Assembly (NCBI GenBank): GCA_018660835.1
Contig: JABJJN010000056.1
Coordinates: 202,304 to 266,303, forward strand
Direction: 5' to 3'
From: Gemmatimonadota bacterium
GTDB lineage: Bacteria > Latescibacterota > UBA2968 > UBA8231
Length of the DNA: 64,000 bases
Part shown: piece after piece, positions 17,867 to 27,765 of the stretch
How positions within the stretch are numbered: position 1 is the stretch's first letter
How the letters are laid out: every line of letters begins with the position of its first letter
Made by a program: the position numbers and the translations under genes
The notes under the pieces: generated by a model
The model's input: only the letters and a program-made list of their open reading frames with translations
The model's database searches: none
Told to the model about the DNA's origin: nothing

Positions 17867-18880
17867 CTACGCCAGCAGCATCTGCTTGGTCTCGTCCGTC
17901 AGTCGAATGTGCGGTGGCGACATACCCGGCAGCAATAGACTCGGGTCGCTCTCCACGCGCGCCAGCGGATGGAGCTTTGTGAGCGCCGGATTTGCTGAGT
18001 AGTCCCTGTCCTCACGTGGCTCGTTGAACCAACACGGTGAGAACTCCAGGATGCGCTTCTGCCGTGCAGTGAGTTCGGCGTCGTTCGTATCGTACGCCGC
18101 GTCGCCGTGGTGCATACCGAAAGGAACATACTTGTAGAAGAGCGTGCGGCGTTCGCCGCTGCCCGCCCACGGTATGGTCCCATGCTTGAGCTTTTCAGTG
18201 AATAGAATGCAGTCTCCCGCCTTGGCCTCGATGCGGTGTACCGGGATGTCTTCATCCCAATTCGGCAGCTTCGACGTCCACTGAGTGTCGCACCAATTCC
18301 ATCGCCAATCGCCGTCGATGTCCTGCAGCTTCTGCTCATTGGCCGGCTTGTGCGTGCCTGCGACACACCCGAAGCCACCGTCATTGGGTCCGACTGTTTT
18401 TAGCTCGTACACACAGGTGATATGAAAACTACTCGGGCCGCCATGAAGCCCCCCGCCTTTGTCCGGGCCGTCCGTCGGTGTCCGCCCGGGCTTGTAGTGC
18501 ACATTGTCATGATCAAGTCGAAACTGAGGACGAAGCTCTGTCGGCACGTGTGCTGGAATATGGCCCCATGCCGGGTCGCCGAGGATTTCTTCTAGCATGG
18601 GCAGCATGGTCTCGTTGTCGATCAGGTCCTTGTAGGCCTTACTCCAGAGTCTTCTCCCCATGTAGGTGTTGCCGTGGCGGTCGGTTGTCTCGCTCTTGTC
18701 GCGCCCGCCGATGTAGAAGCGGTTCTGTTGATCGGTACCGGCCGCGGGCAGCGTCTCCTCCCGCTCAAGCACGTGTTGGTCGTAGACTCGATTGAGCTCG
18801 TCCAACTGCTGTTGATTGAGCACGTTGGGCACGACGATGTAGCCTTGTCGTGCGAACTCGGTGCGCATCGCGTCGTCCAT
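17867..18880 (-). CDS. Phytanoyl-CoA dioxygenase (PhyH) family protein, H-x-G type
   Basis: A 337-residue PhyH protein starting MDDAMRTEFARQGYIVVPNV. The first metal motif reads His146-Gly-Gly148 (GGGLHGGPSSFH); CVAGTHK, distal His233 (LKHGTIPW) and Arg244/245 (GERRT) complete the usual set except for the missing Asp. The start at 18880 is preferred over the ATG at 18922: it has AAGGTGA upstream, and a candidate promoter inside the dispersed repeat (about 18921-18950) would start transcription near 18911, inside the longer frame. Probably cytoplasmic; substrate unknown. Confidence 0.85.
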   Translation of the reverse strand: MDDAMRTEFARQGYIVVPNVLNQQQLDELNRVYDQHVLEREETLPAAGTDQQNRFYIGGRDKSETTDRHGNTYMGRRLWSKAYKDLIDNETMLPMLEEILGDPAWGHIPAHVPTELRPQFRLDHDNVHYKPGRTPTDGPDKGGGLHGGPSSFHITCVYELKTVGPNDGGFGCVAGTHKPANEQKLQDIDGDWRWNWCDTQWTSKLPNWDEDIPVHRIEAKAGDCILFTEKLKHGTIPWAGSGERRTLFYKYVPFGMHHGDAAYDTNDAELTARQKRILEFSPCWFNEPREDRDYSANPALTKLHPLARVESDPSLLLPGMSPPHIRLTDETKQMLLA

Positions 18881-18910
18881 CACGGTATTTTCACCTTCCG
18901 AGGAGAGGAT

Positions 18911-18990
18911 AGAGACGCTCATTATGGTGAGTCTTATGTAGGTGTGGCAAGCGCTGAAGGTGTGTTTCGCCTGCTGATGGCCATCCTGTC
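18911..18990 (-). repeat. Dispersed repeat copy A with embedded promoter
   Basis: First of four copies of a repeat of about 75-105 bp (others near 29385, 49542 and 49858), all in one orientation. Read on the minus strand it holds TTGCCA (18945-18950), an 18-nt gap and CATAAT (18921-18926), a plausible -35/-10 pair pointing at the PhyH gene. An inverted repeat (in the best copy GACTCA-N6-TGAGTC) straddles the -10. This copy is cut short at its far end. Confidence 0.65.
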
Positions 18991-19054
18991 GACGAGAATC
19001 CTGTCAGTCGATCCCGTACAGGGGCTTGAATTTGCCCTCGAGGGAGTCCATCAG

Positions 19055-21655
19055 CTACCGCAGCAGCATCAGCTTTCGCGACTCCACCTGATCTTCCGAA
19101 GTGAGCCGGTAGAAATACATCCCCGACGCCAGATCCGATCCTGCGTCGTCTCTTCCATCCCAGCGAAGATCATAGCGCCCGGCCGCACGAAAACCATTGA
19201 TGAGCGTCGCCACCCGCTGACCCGATAGATTGAACAGACTCAGCTCCGCATCCCCCGACGTGGGCAGATCGAAGCGGATCGTCGTTTCAGGATTGAAGGG
19301 GTTCGGGTAGTTCTGGGAGAGGGTGAAGGACGACGGGATCTGGGCCTCGTCGCGTGACTCGAGTACGGCGGTGATCGCGCCATCTGCTGATGTCGCAAGG
19401 CGCAGGTCATTAATGAACAGCACACCACCAAAATTCCCGGAGACACGCACTTCTGCCATTGAAAGCTGCGTCACGTCGTCGAGAGGTAGTGTCACCTGCT
19501 GCCAGGATTCCTCTGTCAGATCGAGAAATTCGGTCAGATCCCAGCGCCCTGCCCCGATACGGAGAGTGAAACTGCTGGTGGTCGAGCCGAAGGCAATGTC
19601 CTGCAGCAGAACACTGAAGCGGATGCTCTCGTAACCGAACAGGCGAACCGGCTCCTCTGTCCCGAGCAAAACCGACCAGAAACGGACGCTGGGCTCGCCT
19701 ACATCCAGGCCGATGGACGGCCGTGCCTGCTGGGGCGCCGTAGCCGACAGGTCGATGTCGCCGACTCGAGCCTCCCACCCGGATGCCAGTTCGCCCCGGT
19801 GGATAGCGAAATCTTCACTTGGCAGAACGACCACTTGCCGTGACATCCGTATCCAGCTGGGACCCGTCGAGCCACGGGCGTCGGTGAGCACATCGATCCA
19901 CCTCAGGCCGGTCTGGGTCGCCTCGATTGTTGTCGACAGACCAAACAAGCCATCGCCCAGTGAACGCATGGTTACATCAGTGACACCACCGATATCCGAA
20001 AGATCTGCGACAACGGCAGTCACACGCGCCCCCGGTTCGTAGAGGGCGGGGCGGGTCTTCACATCGAGTGTCATTGGCCGGCCCGTGTACAGTGTATCCG
20101 GAGGCGCCTGCTCCCATGTAGAGGGCACGACGCGATGGAAGTCTTGTCGACCTTCAAAGACACGGATCTTCTGATCTGCAGCGATGTCCTGCAGGACGTC
20201 AACCTGACCAGAAGGCCAACGGATCTCCAGACGGTCGACGTGCTCTTGTGCGCCCAGACCAAAGTGAGCAACCAGCTCGCCCTGGCCGAGTCCTGTGCCC
20301 CCCAGCAGTTGCTGCACCTGCGCGTGTGAACCTGCCTGCACTTCGAGGCGAGCGCCAATCCCGTTCCGATTGCTCTCGGCCCCTGCCAGTTCGACCCGCA
20401 ACCAGTGATAATCGTTGCCCTGGTTGTGCCAGAGGGTTGTCTTGATCGCACCCTCCTCTCTTGTCAGCACATCCAGAAAACCATCCCCCTCAGCGTCCAG
20501 GACCTGCATCACCTCTCCCGAGAGACCGCTTGTCGCTGTCACATCCTCAAACACACCGTGGCCAGAGTTCATGAAGACAATCAGCGGAAAGCCGATCAGC
20601 AGATCGAGATCACCATCGTTGTCCAGGTCGAGCAAGCTGGGGTTCGAGGTCTCCAGGCCACTGAGCACGCCCAGTCCAGCTGTCGCAGTCACATCCAGAT
20701 ACGTAGTACCTGCATCGAGAAGAAGGTAGGATCGCCACAGCTCGTCATCGGAGCCTGCGAGCTTCCCGCCGCTTGACTGGAACAGGTCCAGATCTCCATC
20801 GCCATCCACGTCACCCACGGCAACGCCCGCCGCCTTGCCCGTGTCTCCGATCGAAGTGGACGTGGCATCGACAAAACCACCCTCCCCGTTGTTCAGGAAA
20901 AATCGATTCGGCCCCTTCCACACACCGACATAGAGATCCGGCCAGCCATCGTCGTTCAAATCCGCAGCCACCATGCCGCCTCCACTGCCCATCTGCCGCC
21001 GCAGATCCAGATTCAGACCCGCTTCGATCGTCACGTCAACGAAGGTTCCATCTCCCTGATTCCGATAGAGCTGATTTCGCAGGGGTGGATTGGCCACACT
21101 CGCCTCGCTCGCCCTCGCCACGTCGTGGATCCAGTGACCGACGTAGAGATCGAGAAATCCGTCACGGTCGTAGTCGAGCCAGATGGCATTGTGCGATGGA
21201 AGCTCGTCACGCAATCCAGCCTCATCACTGATCAGGCGAAGTCGTCCCTTGTCATTGCGGAACAAGGCATCCTGCTCTCCCACGGGTCGAACAGTCCCGT
21301 GGGGAAAGAACGGATCCAGATCGCCATCATTGTCATAATCGCCCAGCAAGACGCCCCAACCGAAGCCATCTCTTGTGTCGGGAATGGCAGGAATGATCTG
21401 GGATCGTTCGGCATAGTCACCATGGCCCTGGTTGTACAACAGCACTGGCAGATTGGAAACAAACAGGTCGGCCCAACCGTCGTTGTCGTAGTCGCCCGCG
21501 GCGGCATGAGCGCTGCTGATAGATATCGACGTGTTCTGTTCCCACGGCAGAACTTGCGTGGAGACTGCGACAAAGTTTTGCGCATCACCAGGCTGAGCGA
21601 GGAGCAGGAACCCGAGTGCCATATGCCACCACTCGATGAATCGGCTGGGTTTCAT
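19055..21655 (-). CDS. Secreted FG-GAP/VCBS repeat protein with ASPIC/UnbV domain and FlgD-like tail
   Basis: An 866-residue exported protein: signal peptide 1-25 (cleavage after GDA), a beta-propeller of FG-GAP/VCBS repeats with many D-x-D-x-D-G calcium loops (DYDNDGWADLF, DVDGDGDLDLF, DLDNDGDLDLL) to about 430, an ASPIC/UnbV domain (LRVELAGAESNRNGIGARLE), then the beta-rich GW module (ELASGWEARVGD...LFINDLRL) and the NYPNPFNPETTIRF...SRKLMLLR tail. Its start overlaps the stop of the upstream paralogue by 4 bp (ATGA), so the pair is translationally coupled. Probable surface protein binding glycans or matrix; not known to be enzymatic. Confidence 0.85.
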   Translation of the reverse strand: MKPSRFIEWWHMALGFLLLAQPGDAQNFVAVSTQVLPWEQNTSISISSAHAAAGDYDNDGWADLFVSNLPVLLYNQGHGDYAERSQIIPAIPDTRDGFGWGVLLGDYDNDGDLDPFFPHGTVRPVGEQDALFRNDKGRLRLISDEAGLRDELPSHNAIWLDYDRDGFLDLYVGHWIHDVARASEASVANPPLRNQLYRNQGDGTFVDVTIEAGLNLDLRRQMGSGGGMVAADLNDDGWPDLYVGVWKGPNRFFLNNGEGGFVDATSTSIGDTGKAAGVAVGDVDGDGDLDLFQSSGGKLAGSDDELWRSYLLLDAGTTYLDVTATAGLGVLSGLETSNPSLLDLDNDGDLDLLIGFPLIVFMNSGHGVFEDVTATSGLSGEVMQVLDAEGDGFLDVLTREEGAIKTTLWHNQGNDYHWLRVELAGAESNRNGIGARLEVQAGSHAQVQQLLGGTGLGQGELVAHFGLGAQEHVDRLEIRWPSGQVDVLQDIAADQKIRVFEGRQDFHRVVPSTWEQAPPDTLYTGRPMTLDVKTRPALYEPGARVTAVVADLSDIGGVTDVTMRSLGDGLFGLSTTIEATQTGLRWIDVLTDARGSTGPSWIRMSRQVVVLPSEDFAIHRGELASGWEARVGDIDLSATAPQQARPSIGLDVGEPSVRFWSVLLGTEEPVRLFGYESIRFSVLLQDIAFGSTTSSFTLRIGAGRWDLTEFLDLTEESWQQVTLPLDDVTQLSMAEVRVSGNFGGVLFINDLRLATSADGAITAVLESRDEAQIPSSFTLSQNYPNPFNPETTIRFDLPTSGDAELSLFNLSGQRVATLINGFRAAGRYDLRWDGRDDAGSDLASGMYFYRLTSEDQVESRKLMLLR

Positions 21656-24579
21656 CGCAACAGCGTCAGCTTGCGTGTGATCGTTCTTTCGCCTGCTGTC
21701 AGTTTGTACAGATACACACCCGTCGCCAGACTTCTTCCCGCTCTATCCAACCCGTCCCAATTGATTGCGTAGCTGCCCGCCTCTCGAGAGCCCTGGACGA
21801 GGGTTGCCACGCGCTGCCCGACCATATTGTAGACGGCGAGTTCGACATCCCCGCTTGCAGGCAGGGCGAAACGGATGACCGTACCTGAGTTGAATGGATT
21901 GGGATAGTTTGGGTCGAGTGCGAAGGTTTCGGGCGTCATGGAAGTCTGTTCATCCAGGACGGCGGTAGGCGCAGTGCCGGGGGGATTGGTCGTCAGGCGC
22001 AGATCGTCGATATAGAAGGTACCTGTCACTCGGCCATTGAAGCGGACCAGGGTCAGCGGCAGCTTGTAGTCGATGCCGTCGAGGCTGTCGAGGGGCACAT
22101 GCACCTCGTGCCAGCCCTTCCTGCTCAGATCCAGATTCATGTAGCGATAGGACAGATCCTCAGTGCCCCGCGTGTTGATCAGGTCGACCGTTTCGTCCGG
22201 ATTCTCATTGGCTGCAAGCAACCAGTCTCGTGTCTGCTGGGGGCGCGAGCCCGTCAGACTGACCCGTGCGGGCTGGGTCCAGAAGGGCAAGAGGATGGTA
22301 CGATGATTGATATCGACGAGGAGAGAGTCAATCTGAGCGTCGTCGGTATTGAGCTGGAAGGAGAGATGGGTATAGGGATCGAGAAAAATGCCGGGATGCT
22401 GCTGGGGATAAAGAAAGGGGCCAATGAAGGGCCCGCGCGGGTCGTCGAAGAGATAGACGGCTGAGTCGGAACGGGCGGGCAGGGTGATGGCTTGGGCGCT
22501 GGCGCCCGTGTGGACTCGGGTCGTCGACTGCGGATTGACCTGCGCAGTCCCTCGACCTTCGAGACGCCAGCCAGGTGCGGGACCATCGCTGAAGAGCTCG
22601 CGTCCATTGGCCCCCGCGTTGACGGCGATGGTCTTCGACAGGCCGACCCAGTGGGACCCGAGTGCGGTTTGCTGCTGGATGTGCACGGCGATTTCGCGCA
22701 GGCCGCTGGCGCCGTCTACGGCGAGGCTCGTTTGCAGGCGATAGGTGCCGTCCTCTGCGGCCGTGAGCGCGACACTCTCGCCGTCACCAAAGGCGCTCAG
22801 ATCGGCGATGACCGACTCGATGCGGGCGCCGGAGTCGAAGAGCGCCGGGTGCACTCGGATGTCGAGGGACAGCGTCTGTCCGATGGAGGTCGCGTCGGGC
22901 AGGCCGTGTTGCCAGGTGGTCGGCTCGACGGCGAAGAGTTCGCCTCTGCCTTCGATCAGGCGAACCTTCTGGTCAGCGGCAACATCTTCGATCACATCGA
23001 CGTGACCCGAGAGCCAGTGCACCTCCAGCCGGTCGACGCGGGTGCGCGATCCCAAGCCAAAGTGGGCGATCATCTCGTCCTGGTCATAGCCGTCGCCGCC
23101 GAGGATCTGGCGGGTCTGCACCAAGTCACCCGCAGTGGCCACGAGGCGGGCGCCGATGCCGTCGCGATTGCTATTGGTTCCTACCAGGTCGACGCGCAGA
23201 TAGTGATTATCGTTGCCGCGGTTGCGAAAGAGGGCGCTCACATTGCCCCGACGGATTCGACAACAATCTGTACCCCAGCCGACGCCACGCTCTGAATTGA
23301 CGGTCCCAAGTTCCCGATCTAGTCTGCCTTTGTCTGCCGGGTAGAAGAGGTCGAGGAACCCGTCGAGATTGTAGTCGCCCAGCGCGAGGCCGACAAAGGC
23401 CTCGTCCGTATCCAAACGATGCGAGGCGTCGGTGAACGTGCCGTCGCCTTCGTTGAGAAAGAGAAGATACAGCACCCCCTCCCCGGCGAGCGAAATGGCC
23501 GTGAATAGCAGATCGAGATCGCCATCGTTGTCGAGGTCGCCGAAACGCGGGGCAAGGGAGATGACCGCCGTCACCGCGTCTAAACCCGCGCCTTCGGTAA
23601 TGTCGAGGAATTCGCCGCCGCCCAGGTTAAGCAGCAATTGCGGGCGAAAGACCAGCGATTCGCCAGTGCCGCTGCCCTGGCTGGTGACGAAGAGGTCGAG
23701 CAAGCCATCGTTGTTGATATCGCCGGCCGTTGCGCCGCCAGGCTCGCCCGGGTCGCTGAGACCGCCGCCGGTGTGATCGGTAAAGCCGCCCTGCCCGTCG
23801 TTGATAAAGAGGCGGTTCGCCGCATTGGGCGCGGCGACGAATAGGTCGGGCCAACCGTCGTTGTCAAAATCGGCGGCGATGGTACCACCCTGGCCGCCGC
23901 CGTAAGGCAAAAACTCGAAGCCGAGGCCCGCTTCGGCTGTCACCTCGGTGAAGGTGCCGTCGCCATTGCTGCGGTACAGCCGGTTGCGAAGATCGCTCCG
24001 GTCGATTCCAGGCGGGTAGGGTCCCCAGGGCTCCTGAGCCGGCGTGGTATAAAGATCGAGATCGCCGTCTCGATTGTAGTCGAGCCAGATGGAGTGATAC
24101 GTGGGATGCGTGTTGTCGAGGCCGGCTTCTTCAGTGACGGAGTGGAAGACGCCGCGGTCGTTGCGCTGCAGCAGCATCGGATGGGAATCGAGCGTATAGT
24201 ACTCCCCGCCCCTAGTCGCAAAGATGGGCACGTGCAGGTCGAGGTCGCCGTCGTTGTCGTAGTCACCCCAGACCGTGCCCGCGTATTTCTGGTGCGCGGA
24301 CGCGTTGGTCTGGACATTGAAGTGGCGGGAGGTAAAACGCGTCCCCCCTTCATTCTGAAACAGATGCAGGGTCGTGGGAATTTCGAGAAAAACCAGATCG
24401 GGATAGCCGTCGTTGTTGTAGTCGCCAAAGGCCGCGCCCCAGCCCTGCTCAGTGTCGATTTCGAGATGAGGGATCTTGAGGGCTTCAGGGGTGACGTAGT
24501 CGAAAATTCTGTCGTCCTGAGACAGCACGGGCGGAGCCAGCAGGCTCAGGAAGACAAGAAGGACGGCGAGGAGGCGCAT
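21652..24579 (-). CDS. Secreted FG-GAP/VCBS repeat protein with ASPIC/UnbV domain and FlgD-like tail (paralogue)
   Basis: A 975-residue paralogue of the following gene. The start is set at MRLLAVLLVFLSLLAPPVLS, a clear signal peptide with AAAGGACC upstream; the longer frame is junk. FG-GAP repeats (DYNNDGYPDLV, DYDNDGDLDLH, DFDNDGWPDLF) run to about 480, then ASPIC/UnbV (LRVDLVGTNSNRDGIGARLV), a longer GW module (PAPGWRLEGRG ... GTFYIDDLRL) and the tail NYPNPFNSGTVIRFALP...TRKLTLLR. The two-gene arrangement with ATGA overlap suggests the products act together on the surface. Confidence 0.85.
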   Translation of the reverse strand: MRLLAVLLVFLSLLAPPVLSQDDRIFDYVTPEALKIPHLEIDTEQGWGAAFGDYNNDGYPDLVFLEIPTTLHLFQNEGGTRFTSRHFNVQTNASAHQKYAGTVWGDYDNDGDLDLHVPIFATRGGEYYTLDSHPMLLQRNDRGVFHSVTEEAGLDNTHPTYHSIWLDYNRDGDLDLYTTPAQEPWGPYPPGIDRSDLRNRLYRSNGDGTFTEVTAEAGLGFEFLPYGGGQGGTIAADFDNDGWPDLFVAAPNAANRLFINDGQGGFTDHTGGGLSDPGEPGGATAGDINNDGLLDLFVTSQGSGTGESLVFRPQLLLNLGGGEFLDITEGAGLDAVTAVISLAPRFGDLDNDGDLDLLFTAISLAGEGVLYLLFLNEGDGTFTDASHRLDTDEAFVGLALGDYNLDGFLDLFYPADKGRLDRELGTVNSERGVGWGTDCCRIRRGNVSALFRNRGNDNHYLRVDLVGTNSNRDGIGARLVATAGDLVQTRQILGGDGYDQDEMIAHFGLGSRTRVDRLEVHWLSGHVDVIEDVAADQKVRLIEGRGELFAVEPTTWQHGLPDATSIGQTLSLDIRVHPALFDSGARIESVIADLSAFGDGESVALTAAEDGTYRLQTSLAVDGASGLREIAVHIQQQTALGSHWVGLSKTIAVNAGANGRELFSDGPAPGWRLEGRGTAQVNPQSTTRVHTGASAQAITLPARSDSAVYLFDDPRGPFIGPFLYPQQHPGIFLDPYTHLSFQLNTDDAQIDSLLVDINHRTILLPFWTQPARVSLTGSRPQQTRDWLLAANENPDETVDLINTRGTEDLSYRYMNLDLSRKGWHEVHVPLDSLDGIDYKLPLTLVRFNGRVTGTFYIDDLRLTTNPPGTAPTAVLDEQTSMTPETFALDPNYPNPFNSGTVIRFALPASGDVELAVYNMVGQRVATLVQGSREAGSYAINWDGLDRAGRSLATGVYLYKLTAGERTITRKLTLLR

Positions 24580-24808
24580 GGACGGTCCTTTGCAGTAAGG
24601 CGAGGCAACAGTGCAGGGAGAACATGCAAGGGGCGTACCAGTCGTCGATAGGCAATGACGGAAAGTGGCATATCTGTATAGAAACCAAATCTTTAGCCAA
24701 GATGAATTGTATCGGTCTCGAACTGAGTTCCAGAAAGCAGGACGGCCATCCGGGTCAGATTCCAGCAAAGAGGACGATGCCGACTGGCTCCTTCGAACCG
24801 CAGAGACG

Positions 24809-27541
24809 TCAGGGATCTAACCAGTAGAAGTCGTCCACGTCCACCACCTCGGCAGCGCCCTTATCCGCCGCCTGACCCGTGGGCGCCACACGCCCCGGTT
24901 CCTGATCACTTTGGCCCCCCATTCTTGCCAACACCAAGTCGAGATTCCCCCGCAGGCCGCTGTCCTGGGGACGCAGGTCCAGAGCACGCTGAAAATTCAG
25001 TGCCGACCTGGTCAGTTCCCCCTTCATGAAATAACCGACACCCAGTTGATTGTAGGTGGCGGCGGGATCGCCGAGCTTCTGCAACAGGTGGGTTTCTGCC
25101 GTGTTGATCGCCGTGTCGTACTGCAGCAGCGCCAGATACAGCTTGATCAGCTTCAGCCTCAGTTGCTTGTTGTCCGGCGTCACGACGAGTGGATCCAGAT
25201 AGGCCGTTTCGACGTACTCATCGATCAGTTGTCTCAACTCGGCAAACGCAGCCTGCACATGCGGCGCCAGAGTGGCTCGATCTGGTGGTGCGACCTCATT
25301 GGCCAGTGACAGACTCGCTGGCGGGTATTCTTGCCAGGCCTGATCGGTGGGTACCACAAGCCGGCGCTGATTCAGCGATGACAGCTTGGAAAGTTCGTCG
25401 ACGCCGGCCCGCCAGGCATGCAGGAAGGACTTGTCCAGCTGGGTGATTTCCAGGGGAATCCAGAGTCTCTCGTCGAATACCACGTAGAGATTCTTGTCCA
25501 GAGGGAGCAAGTCTGCATCGTTGCGTGAGATGCCCGTGTCGAACATCGGGAAGATATGGCCCGGATAGTCCACCAGAGCCGTTGCGATACCGACATTTTC
25601 CAACAGAGCACAGTACAACGCCGTCAGATCGTCGCAGTCACCGGCCTTCCGCTTCAGTACTTCGGCCGGGTACTGAACGTGGTCAATTGTGGTTTTGTCG
25701 ACTGAACTGCGAGCGTACGGTGTGTTGGCATCGGGCACGTATCGAACCTCGTGCTGCTTCAATGCTTCGAAGAGCACCATGGCCCTGATCAGATTGCGAC
25801 CAGGAGTTCCCAGTGCTCGCGCTTCCTCTTCAAACGCGACCAGCAAGGATCGGGCAAAGCCATCCACGGTTCGATCTGTCGATGTAATGAACGCAGCCGC
25901 CCGCGAGACACTGTCCCAACGCAGGGCGCCACGACCATAGACCCTGACCTCCTGAGTCTGCTGGATCGCCTGCACCTGGCCCCTGCTGGAAATTGTGACG
26001 ACGACCTTTGCCTGCACTGGCGAAACATCTTGCAGGTGCACGATCGCCGGATCCAGCAGCGCCATCAGATCCACGTCCTGCGTCGTCTGCGGCGCCAGGA
26101 CAAACCGCTTCTCCGTCGGCCGTCGCTGCCAGTTGGACAGATAGAACTGGAGCGTCGCTTCCGCTGGGACAGAATCGTCGTTGGTGATACGCACACGACC
26201 GAGGGGCTGGCGGGTATATGTGGGGTAGAAAGAGGCAAAGATGTCGTTGACGTCGAGCTCGAACAGGCGGAAGAAGCCGGCTGCGGTCGGGTAGTTCGTC
26301 TCGGACAGCCGGCTGGATGTGGCCAACTGCGCATCTGCGTCGTTGGGTTTCTCGCCTGCAGAGAAGACGTGGCTCAGAAGAGCCAACATCGACACGACAA
26401 ATAACCCCGCACCGGTGTACTTCAAGCGCTTGGACCAAGAGCCCGATCGCCGGAGAGATTCGTCATCGGCAGTCGACGCTACGGATGCCGTGGACGGACC
26501 CGCTCGCGTGGAGCGACCGTCTTTCGCCAGCACCTGCCTCAGGTAGTGCTCGAAGGAAATAGAAAACAGACGCGCCCCGGATTCATCGTTCTGCACATAC
26601 CCATCGCGCGCCAGCGTCTCGGTCACGTGGGCCAGTGTCGCGTCTGGCTCTTGCTGGTTGGCCAGCGAAGCCAGGACGGCTCGCTCCGTGTCGTTGAAGT
26701 GGTCCCAGAAATAGTGGAAGTGGCTGTCAGTCTCCGCCTGGAATCGGTACTCGACCTGGGACATGTCGACCTCATCCGTGCCAGTCTCCATGACCAGATC
26801 AAAAGCTGTAGCACAAGCGATCTGGACGAAGAAGGGCCAGCGCCCCCCAAGACGCATAAGCGCCTCCGTGTGGGGCAGCAGGGAGAGTCCGGCGGCTACA
26901 GAAGGCGTGGCGATCAAGTCCTCCACTTCTGCTTCAGGCATGGATCCCAGGTGCAGCTTGGAGAAGATGTTGAAGAAGGGGGACTCGGCGATCTGTTCTT
27001 CATGGCACAGGCTGGGCAGGTCGCGTCGCGACGACGTCACGTAAGCGACAGGATAGAGGTTGGCCAGGGAACGCAGAAAACCAAAGAACCCAGCGCTGAA
27101 GCCGGCATTGCGGGTGATTGACTCGAATTCGTCGAACAAGCAGACCAAACGCAAACCGGCACCGGTGAGATTCTGTACGGCTGTCAGGATGTCAGCCGTG
27201 TTGCGTAGTGGAGGAATGTCAACAGCGGCAGGGACTCCAGCACGCAGCTGCTCGCCGAAGAAGCGGCAGAACTCCTCTTCGGACAGATTCGGCCGACCCT
27301 GAAAGTCAACCAACAGAAACACGTAGCGCTCAGGTTCATCGAAGTAGCGGGAATGGACCTGCTTCTGAGCGATGTGCCAGAGAAACGACGATTTTCCGGT
27401 CCGGCGCTCACCCAGAACAGAGACCGACTGCGGCGTTGGCGCCCCGATCCGTCCCATGACGTAGTTCAGTTCCCGCTGCCGGCCGAAGAATTCGTCCACG
27501 GAGCAGATCATCGAACGATTCAGGAAAGGATTGTGGAGCAT
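24809..27541 (-). CDS. AAA/STAND-type ATPase fused to membrane span, transglutaminase-like and TPR domains
   Basis: A 910-residue protein with an unusual order. Residues 1-340: a P-loop ATPase with FFGRQREL, Walker A GERRTGKS (44-51), Walker B LVCLFDEFE (Asp137, Glu138) and a sensor-like VTSSRRDL, then a winged-helix-like segment. About 375-394: one membrane span (YTGAGLFVVSMLALLSHVF). About 430-545: a beta-sandwich. About 615-700: a transglutaminase/cysteine-protease-like domain with Cys636 (KAGDCDDLTALYCALLENVG) and His662 (YPGHIFPMFD). About 780-880: TPR-like helices. The ATPase should be cytoplasmic and the catalytic domain periplasmic. ATG at 27541 has GAGGCAG upstream. It stands alone; function unknown. 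Confidence 0.75.
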   Translation of the reverse strand: MLHNPFLNRSMICSVDEFFGRQRELNYVMGRIGAPTPQSVSVLGERRTGKSSFLWHIAQKQVHSRYFDEPERYVFLLVDFQGRPNLSEEEFCRFFGEQLRAGVPAAVDIPPLRNTADILTAVQNLTGAGLRLVCLFDEFESITRNAGFSAGFFGFLRSLANLYPVAYVTSSRRDLPSLCHEEQIAESPFFNIFSKLHLGSMPEAEVEDLIATPSVAAGLSLLPHTEALMRLGGRWPFFVQIACATAFDLVMETGTDEVDMSQVEYRFQAETDSHFHYFWDHFNDTERAVLASLANQQEPDATLAHVTETLARDGYVQNDESGARLFSISFEHYLRQVLAKDGRSTRAGPSTASVASTADDESLRRSGSWSKRLKYTGAGLFVVSMLALLSHVFSAGEKPNDADAQLATSSRLSETNYPTAAGFFRLFELDVNDIFASFYPTYTRQPLGRVRITNDDSVPAEATLQFYLSNWQRRPTEKRFVLAPQTTQDVDLMALLDPAIVHLQDVSPVQAKVVVTISSRGQVQAIQQTQEVRVYGRGALRWDSVSRAAAFITSTDRTVDGFARSLLVAFEEEARALGTPGRNLIRAMVLFEALKQHEVRYVPDANTPYARSSVDKTTIDHVQYPAEVLKRKAGDCDDLTALYCALLENVGIATALVDYPGHIFPMFDTGISRNDADLLPLDKNLYVVFDERLWIPLEITQLDKSFLHAWRAGVDELSKLSSLNQRRLVVPTDQAWQEYPPASLSLANEVAPPDRATLAPHVQAAFAELRQLIDEYVETAYLDPLVVTPDNKQLRLKLIKLYLALLQYDTAINTAETHLLQKLGDPAATYNQLGVGYFMKGELTRSALNFQRALDLRPQDSGLRGNLDLVLARMGGQSDQEPGRVAPTGQAADKGAAEVVDVDDFYWLDP

Positions 27542-27765
27542 GAACTGCCTCAATCTTGGCGGAGAAACGGCCCCTGGGCGGGGACCCCTCAAAAAGCAAA
27601 GGGTATGCCAATTTCCGCTCTCTGGAGAAAGACAGAGGTCTTAAGAGGTTGTGCTGGAGAGACATACGAAGATCGACCGTAAATCGGAGCAGGGGAGCAA
27701 TCGCCGTCCCCCCCACTATTTGGAATCCGGCCCCCTGTGCTGTCCAGTTTTCCGGACTCGAGGGC

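Noticed and set aside
20400..24400. Tandem DNA repeats or CRISPR-like array in the FG-GAP genes
   Set aside because: The repeated GATCGAGATCGCCATCGTTG-like stretches encode the recurring calcium loops of FG-GAP repeats; spacing follows the protein repeat.
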